64,000 bases of DNA from Silanimonas sp. (GTDB lineage Bacteria > Pseudomonadota > Gammaproteobacteria > Xanthomonadales > Xanthomonadaceae). The stretch spans positions 1 to 64,000 of the forward strand of contig NZ_JAPZQK010000002.1 in NCBI RefSeq assembly GCF_027530345.1, in the 5' to 3' direction. Shown here one piece after another: positions 9,641-18,180 of the stretch (positions are counted from its first letter, which is position 1; each line of letters starts with the position of its first letter). The translations under genes and the position numbers were made by a program. Under the pieces are notes generated by a model that did not search any database, was not told the origin of the DNA, and saw nothing but the letters and a program-made list of their open reading frames with translations.

Positions 9641-10387
9641 TCAGGCCTTCAAGGCCCGCAGCATGCCGGGCAGCGGCTCCGTGGCGGCGGCCATGTTCGC
9701 CAGCACGTCCTCGAGGGTGATCACCTCGTCGGTCGGCGCGCGGCCCGCCGCCCAATTCGCAACGATGGCGAGGCAGGCGTAGTCGAGTCCGAGTTCGCGC
9801 GCGAGCGCGGCTTCCGGCATGCCGGTCATGCCGACGAGGTCGCAGCCGTCGCGACGCAGGCGTTCGATCTCGGCCTTGGTCTCCAGCCGCGGGCCCTGCG
9901 TGGCGCCGTAGCAGCCGCCGTCGACCACGGGCACGCCCGCGGCTTTCGCAGCCTCGACCAGCGCGCGGCGCAGCGAGGGCGTGTACGGGTCGCCGAAATC
10001 GACGTGCAGGGCTTCGCCCTCGCCGTCCCACAGGCTCACCGTGCGGCCGTGCGTGTAGTCGATGATCTGGTCGGGCACGCCGATGACGCGCGGGCCCCAG
10101 GCCTCGGTGATGCCGCCAACCGAATTGACGGCGACGACGCGGGTCGCGCCGATGGACTTCAGCGCCCACAGGTTGGCGCGGTAGTTGATGCGGTGCGGCG
10201 GCATCGCGTGGCCTTCGCCGTGGCGGGCCATGAAGGCGATGCGGTGCGGGCCGAAGCCACCGATGCGCACCGGCGCTGAGGGCGTGCCGTAGGGCGTCTC
10301 GACGCTGTGCGTCTCCACGCCCTCGAGTTCGGCCAGCTTGTACAGGCCGGTGCCGCCGATCACGGCGAAATCGATCGCGCGGCTCAT
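9641..10387 (-). CDS. S-methyl-5'-thioinosine phosphorylase (PNP/MTAP family)
   Basis: A 248-residue trimeric-type purine nucleoside phosphorylase. Family marks are IGGTGLY at the phosphate site, the RHGEGH segment, NSVGGI, GGCYGATQGPRLETKAEI and VGMTGMPEA. In MTA phosphorylases the base-site residue is Asp; here the equivalent stretch reads ANWAAG, with Asn, which favours a 6-oxopurine such as methylthioinosine. In Pseudomonas aeruginosa the MTI phosphorylase lies next to nagZ, as here. Hypoxanthine released from MTI would be taken by Hpt, whose gene overlaps the start by ATGA. The reading frame extends upstream into hpt, but ATG at 10387 gives the normal family start. Confidence 0.85.
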   Translation of the reverse strand: MSRAIDFAVIGGTGLYKLAELEGVETHSVETPYGTPSAPVRIGGFGPHRIAFMARHGEGHAMPPHRINYRANLWALKSIGATRVVAVNSVGGITEAWGPRVIGVPDQIIDYTHGRTVSLWDGEGEALHVDFGDPYTPSLRRALVEAAKAAGVPVVDGGCYGATQGPRLETKAEIERLRRDGCDLVGMTGMPEAALARELGLDYACLAIVANWAAGRAPTDEVITLEDVLANMAAATEPLPGMLRALKA

Positions 10388-10941
10388 GCCTTCGGCTCCC
10401 AGGCGTAGATGGCCGGCAGGTTGCGGCCCTGCTCGTGGAAATCCATGCCGTAGCCGTAGACGTAGAAGTCCGGCACCTCGAGGCCGATGTGCTCGGCCTT
10501 CGCATCGGGCGCGCAGCGGTCGTGGACCTTGCGGCATAGCACGGACACGCGCACTTCCGACGCGCCCTGGTCGCGGCACCATTGGGTGATGCCGACCAGC
10601 GTGTTGCCCTCGTCGAGGATGTCGTCCACGACGAGCACGCGGCGGCCCTTCAGCGCGGTCTGCGGGCGATGCAGCCACACCAGCGTCTCGCCGGTGGTCT
10701 TGCCGCGGTAGCGCGTGGCGTGCAGGTAGTCGAACTCGAAGTCGAAGCCGGCCTCCAGCGCGAGGCCGGTGGCGAACAGCATCCCGCCGTTCATCACGGT
10801 CAGGAACAACGGCGGCTCGGCGACATCGGCGTACACCGTGCGGAGCTCGGCGGCGACGCGAGCGATGGCGGCATCGATGGCTGCGCGGTCATGGATCACG
10901 CGCGAATCGCGCAGCGCATCGGCGAGCAGGGGGCGGGTCAT
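10384..10941 (-). CDS. hpt: Hypoxanthine(-guanine) phosphoribosyltransferase
   Basis: A 185-residue type-I phosphoribosyltransferase. The PRPP-binding motif VLVVDDILDEGNTL is complete and the flexible loop and pyrophosphate segment (VMNGGMLFA) are present. It converts hypoxanthine (and possibly guanine) plus PRPP to IMP or GMP in the cytoplasm. Length and the variant sequence CRKVHDRCAPDAKAEHIGLEVPDFYVYGYGMDF match the hypoxanthine-guanine branch. Its stop overlaps the phosphorylase start and nagZ ends 11 bases upstream, so the three are almost surely one transcript. The operon couples base release from methylthioinosine to salvage. Confidence 0.93.
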   Translation of the reverse strand: MTRPLLADALRDSRVIHDRAAIDAAIARVAAELRTVYADVAEPPLFLTVMNGGMLFATGLALEAGFDFEFDYLHATRYRGKTTGETLVWLHRPQTALKGRRVLVVDDILDEGNTLVGITQWCRDQGASEVRVSVLCRKVHDRCAPDAKAEHIGLEVPDFYVYGYGMDFHEQGRNLPAIYAWEPKA

Positions 10942-10952
10942 TGGGGGGAGCC

Positions 10953-11960
10953 TCAGGCGATGAACGGGGACGCGCCAAGCGCGGACTGGATGGCGGGGCG
11001 GCGGGCATCGGCGAGCAGTCCCTGCCAGCCCAGCGCGCCACGGCCCATCAGGCCGGTGAGCGCGGCCGTGTTGGCGGGGCCGCGGTGGTCGCAGGCCTTG
11101 AGGCTGTCCTCGACCAGCGCCGGGGCGCAGACCAGCACCACGTCGCAGCCGGCGTCGAGGTGGGCATCGATGCGCGCCTGGATGCCGCCGGCCGATTCCG
11201 CCGCGGCCATGCCGATGTCGTCGGAGAAGGCCACGCCGCGGAAGCCCATGCGATCGCGCAGCACATCCTTCAACCAGAACGGCGAGTAGCCGGCCGGTTC
11301 CGGCGCGATGGCCGGGTACGTGACGTGGGCCAGCATCACCGCTTCGGCGCCCGCTTCGATGCCGGCCGCGAAGGGCACGAGGTCCTCGCGCTCCAGCACG
11401 ACGAGCGGACGCGGGTCGATGGCTTCATCGAAGTGCGTGTCTTCCAGCACCGAGCCGTGGCCCGGGAAATGCTTCAGCGTCGCGGCCATGCCGGCGGCGT
11501 GCATGCCCTGCACGTAGGCGCGGGTGAAGGCGGCGACCACCTGCGGGTCGGCGTGGAAGGCGCGGTCGCCGATGGCGAGATTGCCGCGGCCGAGGTCCAC
11601 CACCGGGGCGAAGCTGAGGTCGAGGCCGATGGCGCGGACCTCGCTGGCCATCAGCCAAGCGTGCTCGTGCGCGAGGCGCAGCGCAGCGCCGGGGTCGCGA
11701 TCATGCAGCGGACCGAACGGCGCCAGCGCCGGCAGCTTGGTGAAGCCCTCGACGAAGCGCTGCACGCGGCCGCCTTCCTGGTCGACGCAGAGCAGCTGTT
11801 GGCGCGGTGCAGCCTCGCGGATGGCGGCGGCGAGTTCCGTCACCTGCTGGCGCGAGGCGAAGTTGCGCTTGAACAGGATCACGCCAGCCGCTTGCGGATG
11901 CTGCAGCCAGTCGCGCTCCTGCGCGGTAAGTTCCGTGCCGGCGATGCCGAAGATCAGCAC
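10953..11960 (-). CDS. nagZ: Beta-N-acetylglucosaminidase NagZ
   Basis: A 335-residue cytoplasmic GH3 glycosidase that removes GlcNAc from anhydro-muropeptides during cell-wall recycling. Conserved marks are DQEGGRVQRF, SFAPVVDLGRG, LKHFPGHG (the flexible catalytic loop) and FSDDIGM, which carries the nucleophilic Asp. The length matches E. coli NagZ (341). The start is GTG at 11960, overlapping the CYTH gene end; the preceding open frame is not family-like. Products of this enzyme feed an AmpD-type amidase; a gene of that type is at 37685. NagZ activity commonly tunes AmpC beta-lactamase induction, though no ampR or ampC is in this window. Confidence 0.95.
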   Translation of the reverse strand: MLIFGIAGTELTAQERDWLQHPQAAGVILFKRNFASRQQVTELAAAIREAAPRQQLLCVDQEGGRVQRFVEGFTKLPALAPFGPLHDRDPGAALRLAHEHAWLMASEVRAIGLDLSFAPVVDLGRGNLAIGDRAFHADPQVVAAFTRAYVQGMHAAGMAATLKHFPGHGSVLEDTHFDEAIDPRPLVVLEREDLVPFAAGIEAGAEAVMLAHVTYPAIAPEPAGYSPFWLKDVLRDRMGFRGVAFSDDIGMAAAESAGGIQARIDAHLDAGCDVVLVCAPALVEDSLKACDHRGPANTAALTGLMGRGALGWQGLLADARRPAIQSALGASPFIA

Positions 11961-12463
11961 GCGTGTTTCTCCTCGTCGGTCCACTGCGCGTATGGCCGGG
12001 CCGACAGCGCAAGGTTGTAGTAGCGGGCGTGTTCGGTGACTTCCGCACCGGCCCATGACGGTTTCTCGAAGGCCTCGTCGACCGCGCCCAGTTCGATCTC
12101 GGCGACGACGAGCCCGGCGTTGTCGCCGTGGAACTCGTCGACCTCCCACAAATGGGCGCCGATGGTGACGTAATGCCGCGTCTTGTCGATGACGCCACCG
12201 ACGCAGAGCGCCAGCAGGGCTTCCGCATCGGCCAGCGGGATGGCGTACTCGAACTCCTGCCGCGAGGCCCCGAGCTCGCGCGACTTCAGGTTCAGCGCGG
12301 CCTGCTCACCCGCGATCCGAACACGCACCGACGCCTTCTGCGCGCCGGCCTGCAGCGATGCCGCGTCGTTGAGGTAGCCCTGCGCCATGCGCTGCCTGCG
12401 CGAGGCCTGCGCGCGCCACGCGTCGCCCACCACGAGGAACTTGCGCTCGATCTCGATGCCCAT
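11954..12463 (-). CDS. CYTH domain protein (triphosphatase-like)
   Basis: A 169-residue single-domain CYTH protein. The ExExK signature is at the N-terminus (IEIERKFLV, residues 3-11), followed by the tunnel-lining residues: RVRI, LNLKSR, EFEY, IDKTRHY, WEVDEFHGDNAGLVVAEIELG. Proteins of this form are metal-dependent inorganic triphosphatases or bind nucleotide triphosphates. It lacks the CHAD domain found in longer relatives. Starts and ends overlap rlmD (ATGA) and nagZ, so it is translated within the operon. The physiological substrate is not shown by the sequence. Confidence 0.9.
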   Translation of the reverse strand: MGIEIERKFLVVGDAWRAQASRRQRMAQGYLNDAASLQAGAQKASVRVRIAGEQAALNLKSRELGASRQEFEYAIPLADAEALLALCVGGVIDKTRHYVTIGAHLWEVDEFHGDNAGLVVAEIELGAVDEAFEKPSWAGAEVTEHARYYNLALSARPYAQWTDEEKHAC

Positions 12464-13836
12464 CAGCGGCGCTCGAACACGGCGATCGACTCGACGTGCG
12501 CGGTGTGCGGGAACATGTCCATCACGCCGGCGCCGAGCAGGGTGTAGCCGCGCTCCTTGACGAGGAAGCCGGCGTCGCGCGCCAGCGAGCCCGGGTGGCA
12601 GCTCACGTAGACGATGCGCGGGATGTTCTTCAGCGGCAGCTGGGCCAGCACTTCGGCGGCCCCGGCGCGCGGCGGGTCGATCAGCAGCTTGTCGAAGCCA
12701 TCGCGCATCCACGGTTCGGCCGAGAGGTCCTTGGCGAGGTCGGCAGCGAAGAAGCGCGCGTTCGGCAGGCCATTGGCTTCCGCGTTCTGCCGCGCCCGCG
12801 CCACCAGCCCGGCATCGCCCTCGACGCCGACGACATCGAAGCCGCGTCGCGCGATCGGCAAGGTGAAATTGCCGAGGCCGCAGAACAGATCCAGCACGCG
12901 CTCGCCGGGCTTGAGGTCGAGCAGATCGATGGCCCGCGCGATCATCTGGCGGTTCAGGCCGGCATTGACCTGGATGAAGTCCAGCGGGCGGAACTGGAGG
13001 CGAACGCCCTCGGCCGCGCCGACGTCAGCGGCACTCAAGTCGAAATGCAGGTCGACGTGTTCGGGCCACAGCGGTGCGACCGTATCGATGCCGCCCGGCT
13101 GCAGGAACACCGCAACCGCCTCGCGCTTGGCGAAGTCCGTCAGCTTTTCGAGGTCGCCAGCCGACAGCGGCTCCAAATGGCGGAACACCAGCGCCAGCGC
13201 GCCGCTCTCGCGCGACACACCACCGTCCAGCGCGCCGTCGCCAGCGATGAACTCGATCTGCGGGATCGTGCGACGACCTTCGAGCGATTCCACCAGCGCC
13301 GACAGCGCCTGGATCCGCTGGCCCACGGCCGGGATCACCGTGTGGCATTCGGTCAGGTCGGCGACGAAGCGCGGGTCCTGCTCGCGGAAGCCCACCAGCG
13401 CCTTGGCCTTTTTCTCGACCCAGCGCACCGAGAGGCGCCCTTTGCGGCGGTAGCCCCATTGGGCATCGCGGATGGGCGTGAACCACTCGCGCGGCTCGAC
13501 GTGGCCGATGCGCGCCATGTTCTCGGTGAGCACGCGGTCCTTGGCCTCGATCTGCCGTGCCTCGTCGAGGTGCTGCATGGCGCAGCCACCGCAGGTGCCG
13601 AAGTGCGCGCAGCGCGGCGCCACGCGATCGGCCGAGGCCTCGAGTACCTCGAAAGCCGCCGCCTCGTCGAAGTGGCGGTTCTTCGCGGTCTGCTTCGCCC
13701 GCACGCGCTCGCCGGGCAACGCACCGGCCACGAACACCGCCTTGCCATCTCGGCGGCCGACGCCCCGGCCGTCGTGGGTCAGGCCGTCGATGGCGATTTC
13801 GAAATCAGGGTCCAGTCGTTGCCGCTGTCGCGCCAC
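12463..13836 (-). CDS. rlmD: 23S rRNA (uracil-1939-C5)-methyltransferase RlmD
   Basis: A 457-residue rRNA methyltransferase of the RlmD/RumA family. An N-terminal TRAM domain (about residues 10-70) is followed by the iron-sulfur cysteines CAHFGTCGGC and a fourth in LTECHTV. A SAM-binding domain follows (LDLFCGLGNFTLP) with IDPPRAG and the catalytic cysteine in YVSCHPGSLARD. It methylates U1939 of 23S rRNA. The start codon is GTG at 13836. It heads the overlapping run rlmD-CYTH-nagZ-hpt-phosphorylase. Relative to E. coli RlmD (433 residues) it is slightly longer, mainly in the central insertion. Confidence 0.95.
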   Translation of the reverse strand: MARQRQRLDPDFEIAIDGLTHDGRGVGRRDGKAVFVAGALPGERVRAKQTAKNRHFDEAAAFEVLEASADRVAPRCAHFGTCGGCAMQHLDEARQIEAKDRVLTENMARIGHVEPREWFTPIRDAQWGYRRKGRLSVRWVEKKAKALVGFREQDPRFVADLTECHTVIPAVGQRIQALSALVESLEGRRTIPQIEFIAGDGALDGGVSRESGALALVFRHLEPLSAGDLEKLTDFAKREAVAVFLQPGGIDTVAPLWPEHVDLHFDLSAADVGAAEGVRLQFRPLDFIQVNAGLNRQMIARAIDLLDLKPGERVLDLFCGLGNFTLPIARRGFDVVGVEGDAGLVARARQNAEANGLPNARFFAADLAKDLSAEPWMRDGFDKLLIDPPRAGAAEVLAQLPLKNIPRIVYVSCHPGSLARDAGFLVKERGYTLLGAGVMDMFPHTAHVESIAVFERR

Positions 13837-13881
13837 GGGAAAGCTCGGGAAGAACGGGGCGCGATTTTCGCACGCCCGGGC

Positions 13882-14547
13882 TTACTTCTGCTTCCAGGCC
13901 CCGGCACTGTCCTGGTACCACCAGCCGGCGCGGGCCTGGGCCACCCATTCCTTGGCGAAGGTCTGGCGGATCTGCGTCTCCCACTCCGGATGGCCGTTGG
14001 CCACGGCGATCTCGCGGTAGACAGCGTTGCGGTCACGGTTTTCCTCGGCGACGGCCTGGTTCGCGGCGGTGCGCTGTGCCAGCGGCACCTTGGCCGGGTC
14101 ACGCAGCACCACGAGACCGTCGTTGCCGAAGCCCATTGCTCCGGCGTCGAAGAGCGGCGCCAGCGTGCCCTGGAAGCGCTCCGCCATCCGCGTCTGGATG
14201 GCCTGGATGGCCGGCGTGCGGATGCGGATGTCGACGTTTTCCTGCGCGTGTGCGCTGGTGATGAAGAACCCGACCGGGTCGAAACGCGTTTCGGTGTGCG
14301 AGAAAACGCGGGCCGGAACGACGTCACGACCTTCGACCGTCGCCGCGACGAAGCGGGCGGCTTCGCCGCGCTCGAGGCTGGCCGAACCGCCGCTGGCCGT
14401 GGGCGCATCGCCAATCACGTCCTCGACGAATTCCTCTGCGGCCTTCTGGGCCTCGGCAGCCGGGAAGTACACGTTGATCGTCACACACGACGCCAGCAAC
14501 GCAACGGGCAGCAGCAGGGCGGAGAGCTTCAGCAGGGGCTGGCGCAT
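13882..14547 (-). CDS. ydbL: YdbL family (DUF1318) lipoprotein
   Basis: A 221-residue protein with signal peptide and lipobox LLASC, so it is a lipoprotein. The C-terminal third (about 130-221) is the DUF1318/YdbL domain, ending AVYREIAVANGHPEWETQIR...WYQDSAGAWKQK. E. coli YdbL is a shorter, soluble periplasmic protein working with the intermembrane protein YdbH and the small lipoprotein YnbE. Here residues 20-45 (CVTINVYFPAAEAQKAAEEFV) form an extra lipid-anchored segment. The ATG at 14547 is preferred over a GTG at 14556 because it follows a GAGGTG Shine-Dalgarno sequence. It lies 131 bases after the ydbH stop in the same direction. Confidence 0.82.
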   Translation of the reverse strand: MRQPLLKLSALLLPVALLASCVTINVYFPAAEAQKAAEEFVEDVIGDAPTASGGSASLERGEAARFVAATVEGRDVVPARVFSHTETRFDPVGFFITSAHAQENVDIRIRTPAIQAIQTRMAERFQGTLAPLFDAGAMGFGNDGLVVLRDPAKVPLAQRTAANQAVAEENRDRNAVYREIAVANGHPEWETQIRQTFAKEWVAQARAGWWYQDSAGAWKQK

Positions 14548-14678
14548 GGCGATCACCTCGATGGCGGGATGTCTTGGATGCTAACGCCGTGGCGCGCGCG
14601 CCGCGCAAGCCGATGGCCTGCCACCGTCGCCCGGCGTTCAGGCTGGCGACGACGCTCGCCGGCCACGCGAGGCCTCCC

Positions 14679-16745
14679 TCATTCGATGCGTAGCGTGTCG
14701 CCTTCGGTAGCGTCCTTCAGCCGCGAGACGAGCGTCGGCCAATCGACACTGCGCCGGAAGCCGACCACCTCGATCCGCGGCAGGCCACGCCCATCGATGA
14801 TCACGTAGCCGTCGCCGCGCTTCTTCAGGCCGCTCATGGCGCAGCGGTTGTCTTTAAGCACGCAGCCGATGCCGATGCGGTCGTAGCCGAAATCGTCGAA
14901 GGTGCGCAGCAGCCGCGCCTGCAGGCCGGCAATCAGGCCGGAGCCGCCGAGGTCGGAAATGTCCTGAACCGCGCGCTGGCTGACGCGGCGCGAGCCCTCC
15001 CAGTTCCGATCGGTGAGCAGCCGCGCATCGAAGGCCACGGGCGTCCAGTCGACGAGGCGCAAATCGCGGATGCGTCCGTCGAGGCGGCCGGTGATCTCGC
15101 CGAAACCGAAGGCGCCGGTCAGTGGCGCGAGGTCGATGTCCTGGAAACGGACGTTGGCCGCCAGTGAGGGCGCGACGCCGAACGGCCGCTCGAGCGCGAG
15201 ATCGTCGATGCGCACCTCACCGCCGAACAGCTGCATGGCCAGCCCGCCTTCGAAGCTCACGCGATTGCGCTCATAGAGCGCGTTCGGCAGCGTGCCGCCG
15301 ATCGTGCCTTCGAAGTCCGGCCAGCCGAGGCGCTGCGACAGGCTGCCGAGGTCGAGCGCTTCGAGGGCCAGCCCCATCTCGATCCGCAGCGGCGCCTCAC
15401 CACGCGCCGGCCGCCACACCAGCCGGTCGAGCCGCAGGTGCCCGCCGAGCATCCCGGTGCGCAGCGGCGCCGCAAGCGCGAGCTGGCCTTCGCTGCTGCG
15501 GAAGTCGAGTTGGCCCGCCTCGATGCCGATGCCGTACAGCGCAGCCGCGCGCCACGAGAAACGGCTGTTCGCCACTGCCGAATCGCGCGACCAGCGCACG
15601 CCGCCGTCGAGCCCGGCGAGCGAGAAGCGGCCCTTCGGGTCGATCGCGATCGCTTCGCGGAGATCGACATCAAGGGCCGAGAGCCCTTCGTCATCGAAAC
15701 CGAAGGCGCCGCTCCCCTGCCCGGCCAACTGGAGTTCTCCGAAGCCCGCGGGCGCGAGGACACCATCGAGATAGCGCGCGCGCAGACCGGCCAGGTCCGG
15801 CGAGCGCCAGCGCGCCGCGAGCCCCGTCACGTTGCCGGCCGCATCGAGCGACGCATCGCCCACCGCCGTCAGCGCACCCGCGTCCTCCCACTGCCAATGC
15901 GAGAGCCGCCAGCCGCCGCCCGCCTCGGATTCGGCATCCAGCTGCAGGCCCACTCCGGCGGCTGGAACGGCCAGATAGATCGGGCTCACCAGCAGCTCGC
16001 CGGCCTTCAGGGCCCCACGCAGCGTGAGGCGGGTTCGTTCCGGGGCCGCTGCCGACGCGGGCGTCGTCACATAGCGCAGCGTCAGGGGGACGGTCAGGCC
16101 GGCACCTGCCAGCAGGCCGTCCGGGGTATCGAAGGCGAGGCCGTCCAGCCGCAGCTCGGCGTCGACGCGGGTTTCGGGCGTTTCGACAGGCACTGACAGG
16201 GACCCCGAGAGCATGCCATCGCTGATGCGGCCGCCGGCCCAGAGCTGCTTCGCGAAATCCTCGAGCCAGACCAACGGGATGCGCTGGGCCGCCACCCGCC
16301 ATGGCGAGGCGAGATCCTTGTCGACGCGAATCGACCGCCGCCCCTGCGACCAATGCGCTTGGGTGCGCGCCTCCGAAAGATCGACGGCCAGCCGGCCGGC
16401 CGCGCGGCCGCCGACCTCCAGGGGCCCTTCACAGGCCAGAGGTTCCAAGGTCAGCACGCGCTCGCAGGTCCACGCCACGCGGTCCAGGCGCAGGGCGACG
16501 GCCGGGAGCGTCACTAGGCCGGCTTCCACCGTCAGCCCAACGGGCTCGGCGCCGGCCGCTCCCGTTCGGAGCCTCATCGCTACCGTCTCGGCCCGGGCCG
16601 CGCCGGCGTCGACGCGCCCTATGGCGACGCGCAGCTCACGGGCGCCCACCTCGGGGGCCGCGAGCATGAACGCCAACCCAAGCGCCGCCAGGGAGGCGAG
16701 CCGCGTCAGAATTTTCCTATAGTGGGTCGCCGCGAGGGCCGGCAT
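14679..16745 (-). CDS. ydbH: YdbH family AsmA-like intermembrane protein
   Basis: A 688-residue protein with an N-terminal membrane anchor or signal (about residues 12-34) and a long beta-strand-rich periplasmic body. The C-terminal part matches the YdbH family, with FGEITGRLDGRIRDLRLVDW followed by FDARL and the ending segment RAVQDISDLGGSG...FGYDRIGIGC. E. coli YdbH is one of three AsmA-like proteins (with TamB and YhdP) that move phospholipids to the outer membrane. Here it precedes ydbL, but the small ynbE gene found between them in E. coli is missing. The start is ATG 16745; an in-frame ATG at 16763 is possible. It is divergent from the REC-Hpt gene with about 30 bases between. Confidence 0.82.
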   Translation of the reverse strand: MPALAATHYRKILTRLASLAALGLAFMLAAPEVGARELRVAIGRVDAGAARAETVAMRLRTGAAGAEPVGLTVEAGLVTLPAVALRLDRVAWTCERVLTLEPLACEGPLEVGGRAAGRLAVDLSEARTQAHWSQGRRSIRVDKDLASPWRVAAQRIPLVWLEDFAKQLWAGGRISDGMLSGSLSVPVETPETRVDAELRLDGLAFDTPDGLLAGAGLTVPLTLRYVTTPASAAAPERTRLTLRGALKAGELLVSPIYLAVPAAGVGLQLDAESEAGGGWRLSHWQWEDAGALTAVGDASLDAAGNVTGLAARWRSPDLAGLRARYLDGVLAPAGFGELQLAGQGSGAFGFDDEGLSALDVDLREAIAIDPKGRFSLAGLDGGVRWSRDSAVANSRFSWRAAALYGIGIEAGQLDFRSSEGQLALAAPLRTGMLGGHLRLDRLVWRPARGEAPLRIEMGLALEALDLGSLSQRLGWPDFEGTIGGTLPNALYERNRVSFEGGLAMQLFGGEVRIDDLALERPFGVAPSLAANVRFQDIDLAPLTGAFGFGEITGRLDGRIRDLRLVDWTPVAFDARLLTDRNWEGSRRVSQRAVQDISDLGGSGLIAGLQARLLRTFDDFGYDRIGIGCVLKDNRCAMSGLKKRGDGYVIIDGRGLPRIEVVGFRRSVDWPTLVSRLKDATEGDTLRIE

Positions 16746-16776
16746 CCTGCTTGAGGAACGCATCGAGGAGGGATCC

Positions 16777-17445
16777 GTGAGCCTACGCTTCCTGGTGGTC
16801 GAAGATGACCCCGCCAGCCGCGAATTCGCCCGCAGCAGTCTGGCGCCGTTCGGCATCGTCGACACCGCCCGGACCCTGGCGGACGCCGGTGCGCTCTGTG
16901 CCGACAACGAATATGCACTCCTGCTGCTCGATGTCTCGCTGCCCGACGGGCAGGGCGACGGCTGGCTGGCCCGCCAGCGCGCCCTCTCCAACCGCACGCC
17001 GGCGGTGGCACTCACGGCCGAACTCGATGCCGAGCGACGTCGACGCCTGATGGCCAGCGGGTTCATCGAGGCCCTCGGCAAGCCACTGTCGGAGGCGGCG
17101 CTGCGACAGGCCTTGGCGCCCTGGCTCGGAGCGTCCACCGCGGCCTGGGACGATGCCCGGGCGCTCTCGGCGCTCGGCGGCTCCGATGCCGCGTTGCGAC
17201 GGATGCGTGCCCTGTTCATCGAGGAATTGCCCCGCCAGCGCGAACGGGTGGTTGCCGCGCTTGCCGACAGCGACAGCGCCGGGCTTCGTGCCGTCCTGCA
17301 TCAGATGCGCGCTGGCTGTGGTTTCGTCGGCGCCACCGCACTGGCGGGTGCCGTCGAGGCGCTTCATGCGGAACCGACCAACGGCGAAGCCGCGACGCGG
17401 CTACTCCGGCGGATCGACGAGGCGCTCGCCAGCCCCGGGGGCTGA
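16777..17445 (+). CDS. REC-Hpt two-domain signalling protein
   Basis: A 222-residue cytoplasmic protein. Residues 1-118 are a receiver domain with acidic pair D10/D11, phospho-acceptor D52, T80 and K102 all in place. Residues about 125-220 form a histidine phosphotransfer domain: FIEELPRQRERV and the phospho-site LHQMRAGCGFVGATAL with H175. It has no output domain, so it should pass phosphate within a relay whose kinase and effector are elsewhere. GTG at 16777 is preceded by GAGGAGG at good spacing. A TATAGT at 16718-16723, within the ydbH start on the other strand, could be its -10 element. Its last 45 bases overlap the end of recO. Confidence 0.88.
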   Translation: MSLRFLVVEDDPASREFARSSLAPFGIVDTARTLADAGALCADNEYALLLLDVSLPDGQGDGWLARQRALSNRTPAVALTAELDAERRRRLMASGFIEALGKPLSEAALRQALAPWLGASTAAWDDARALSALGGSDAALRRMRALFIEELPRQRERVVAALADSDSAGLRAVLHQMRAGCGFVGATALAGAVEALHAEPTNGEAATRLLRRIDEALASPGG

Positions 17446-18171
17446 ACGCCCCACCCGCGCGACCTCGGACATCAGGCTCCAAGCCTTCAGGGGCTTGCCG
17501 CCGAGATGATGCGCCAGGATGGCGCGCAGCCCGCGACGCAACTCGCCCAGCTCTTCGGCCGGCGGGCAGCGGTCCTCAGCGAGCGCCAGTAGCGCGCTGC
17601 CGCGCAGGCTGTCCGGTGCATGGCTGCGATCCCGCCAGGCGCCATGCTCGGGATCAATGCGGTAGCGCGCCGCCGGGTCGAGCGCCTCGCTTTCGGCGGT
17701 TTCGCCCCAGGGCAGCCCGAGGCCGAGGGCGTCCAGCAGGTCGCGTTCGAAGCGGCGCAGCGTCCAAGCCAGCGGCTGCGCGCCGGTCGGCGGCGTCACC
17801 TGCGCCAGTTCCTCGCGCAAGGCCGCGTAGCGCACGAACACCTCGGGAACGGCGTCCTGACGGGGCAACAACCGGAGTAATAGCTCGTGCACGTAGAAGC
17901 CCGCCAGCGCCGCGTCGCCGGCATGCCGCGGCGCGGCATCCACGGCCTCCCAGCGCGCCAAGGTCCACAGTTCGCCGCGTTGGGCGGCGTCGAATTCGAT
18001 GGCCTGCCAAGGCTGCAACGCAGCGCGACGCGCCTGCTGCTTCGCCCCCTGCACGCCGCGCGCCACCACGCCGATGCGGCCGTGGTGCTCGCTCAGCAGT
18101 TCGACCAGCAGGCTGGTCTCGCGCCAAGGCCGCGCATGCAGCACGAAGGCGCGTTCACCGCCGACGCGCAC
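17401..18171 (-). CDS. recO: DNA repair protein RecO
   Basis: A 256-residue RecO. The N-terminal OB fold begins with the family start RAFVLHARPWRETSLLVELLSEHHGRIGVVARGVQG. The helical C-terminal domain lacks the CxxC...CxxC zinc cysteines, as usual in gammaproteobacteria. RecO with RecR loads RecA at SSB-coated gaps; recR is at 56767. The GTG start at 18171 lies 10 bases after the era stop, continuing the lepA-lepB-rnc-era-recO run. The 3' end overlaps the convergent REC-Hpt gene by 45 bases. Confidence 0.93.
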   Translation of the reverse strand: MRVGGERAFVLHARPWRETSLLVELLSEHHGRIGVVARGVQGAKQQARRAALQPWQAIEFDAAQRGELWTLARWEAVDAAPRHAGDAALAGFYVHELLLRLLPRQDAVPEVFVRYAALREELAQVTPPTGAQPLAWTLRRFERDLLDALGLGLPWGETAESEALDPAARYRIDPEHGAWRDRSHAPDSLRGSALLALAEDRCPPAEELGELRRGLRAILAHHLGGKPLKAWSLMSEVARVGRSAPGAGERLVDPPE

Positions 18172-18180
18172 GGCGAGGCG

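Noticed and set aside
14548-14678. Search for a ynbE-like small gene between ydbH and ydbL
   Set aside because: No frame with a lipobox and about 60 codons fits in this stretch on the minus strand.
12496-14808. A 770-residue plus-strand open frame opposite rlmD and ydbL
   Set aside because: It is the antisense of well-recognised genes; its His/Arg/Gly-rich composition is typical of GC-rich shadow frames.
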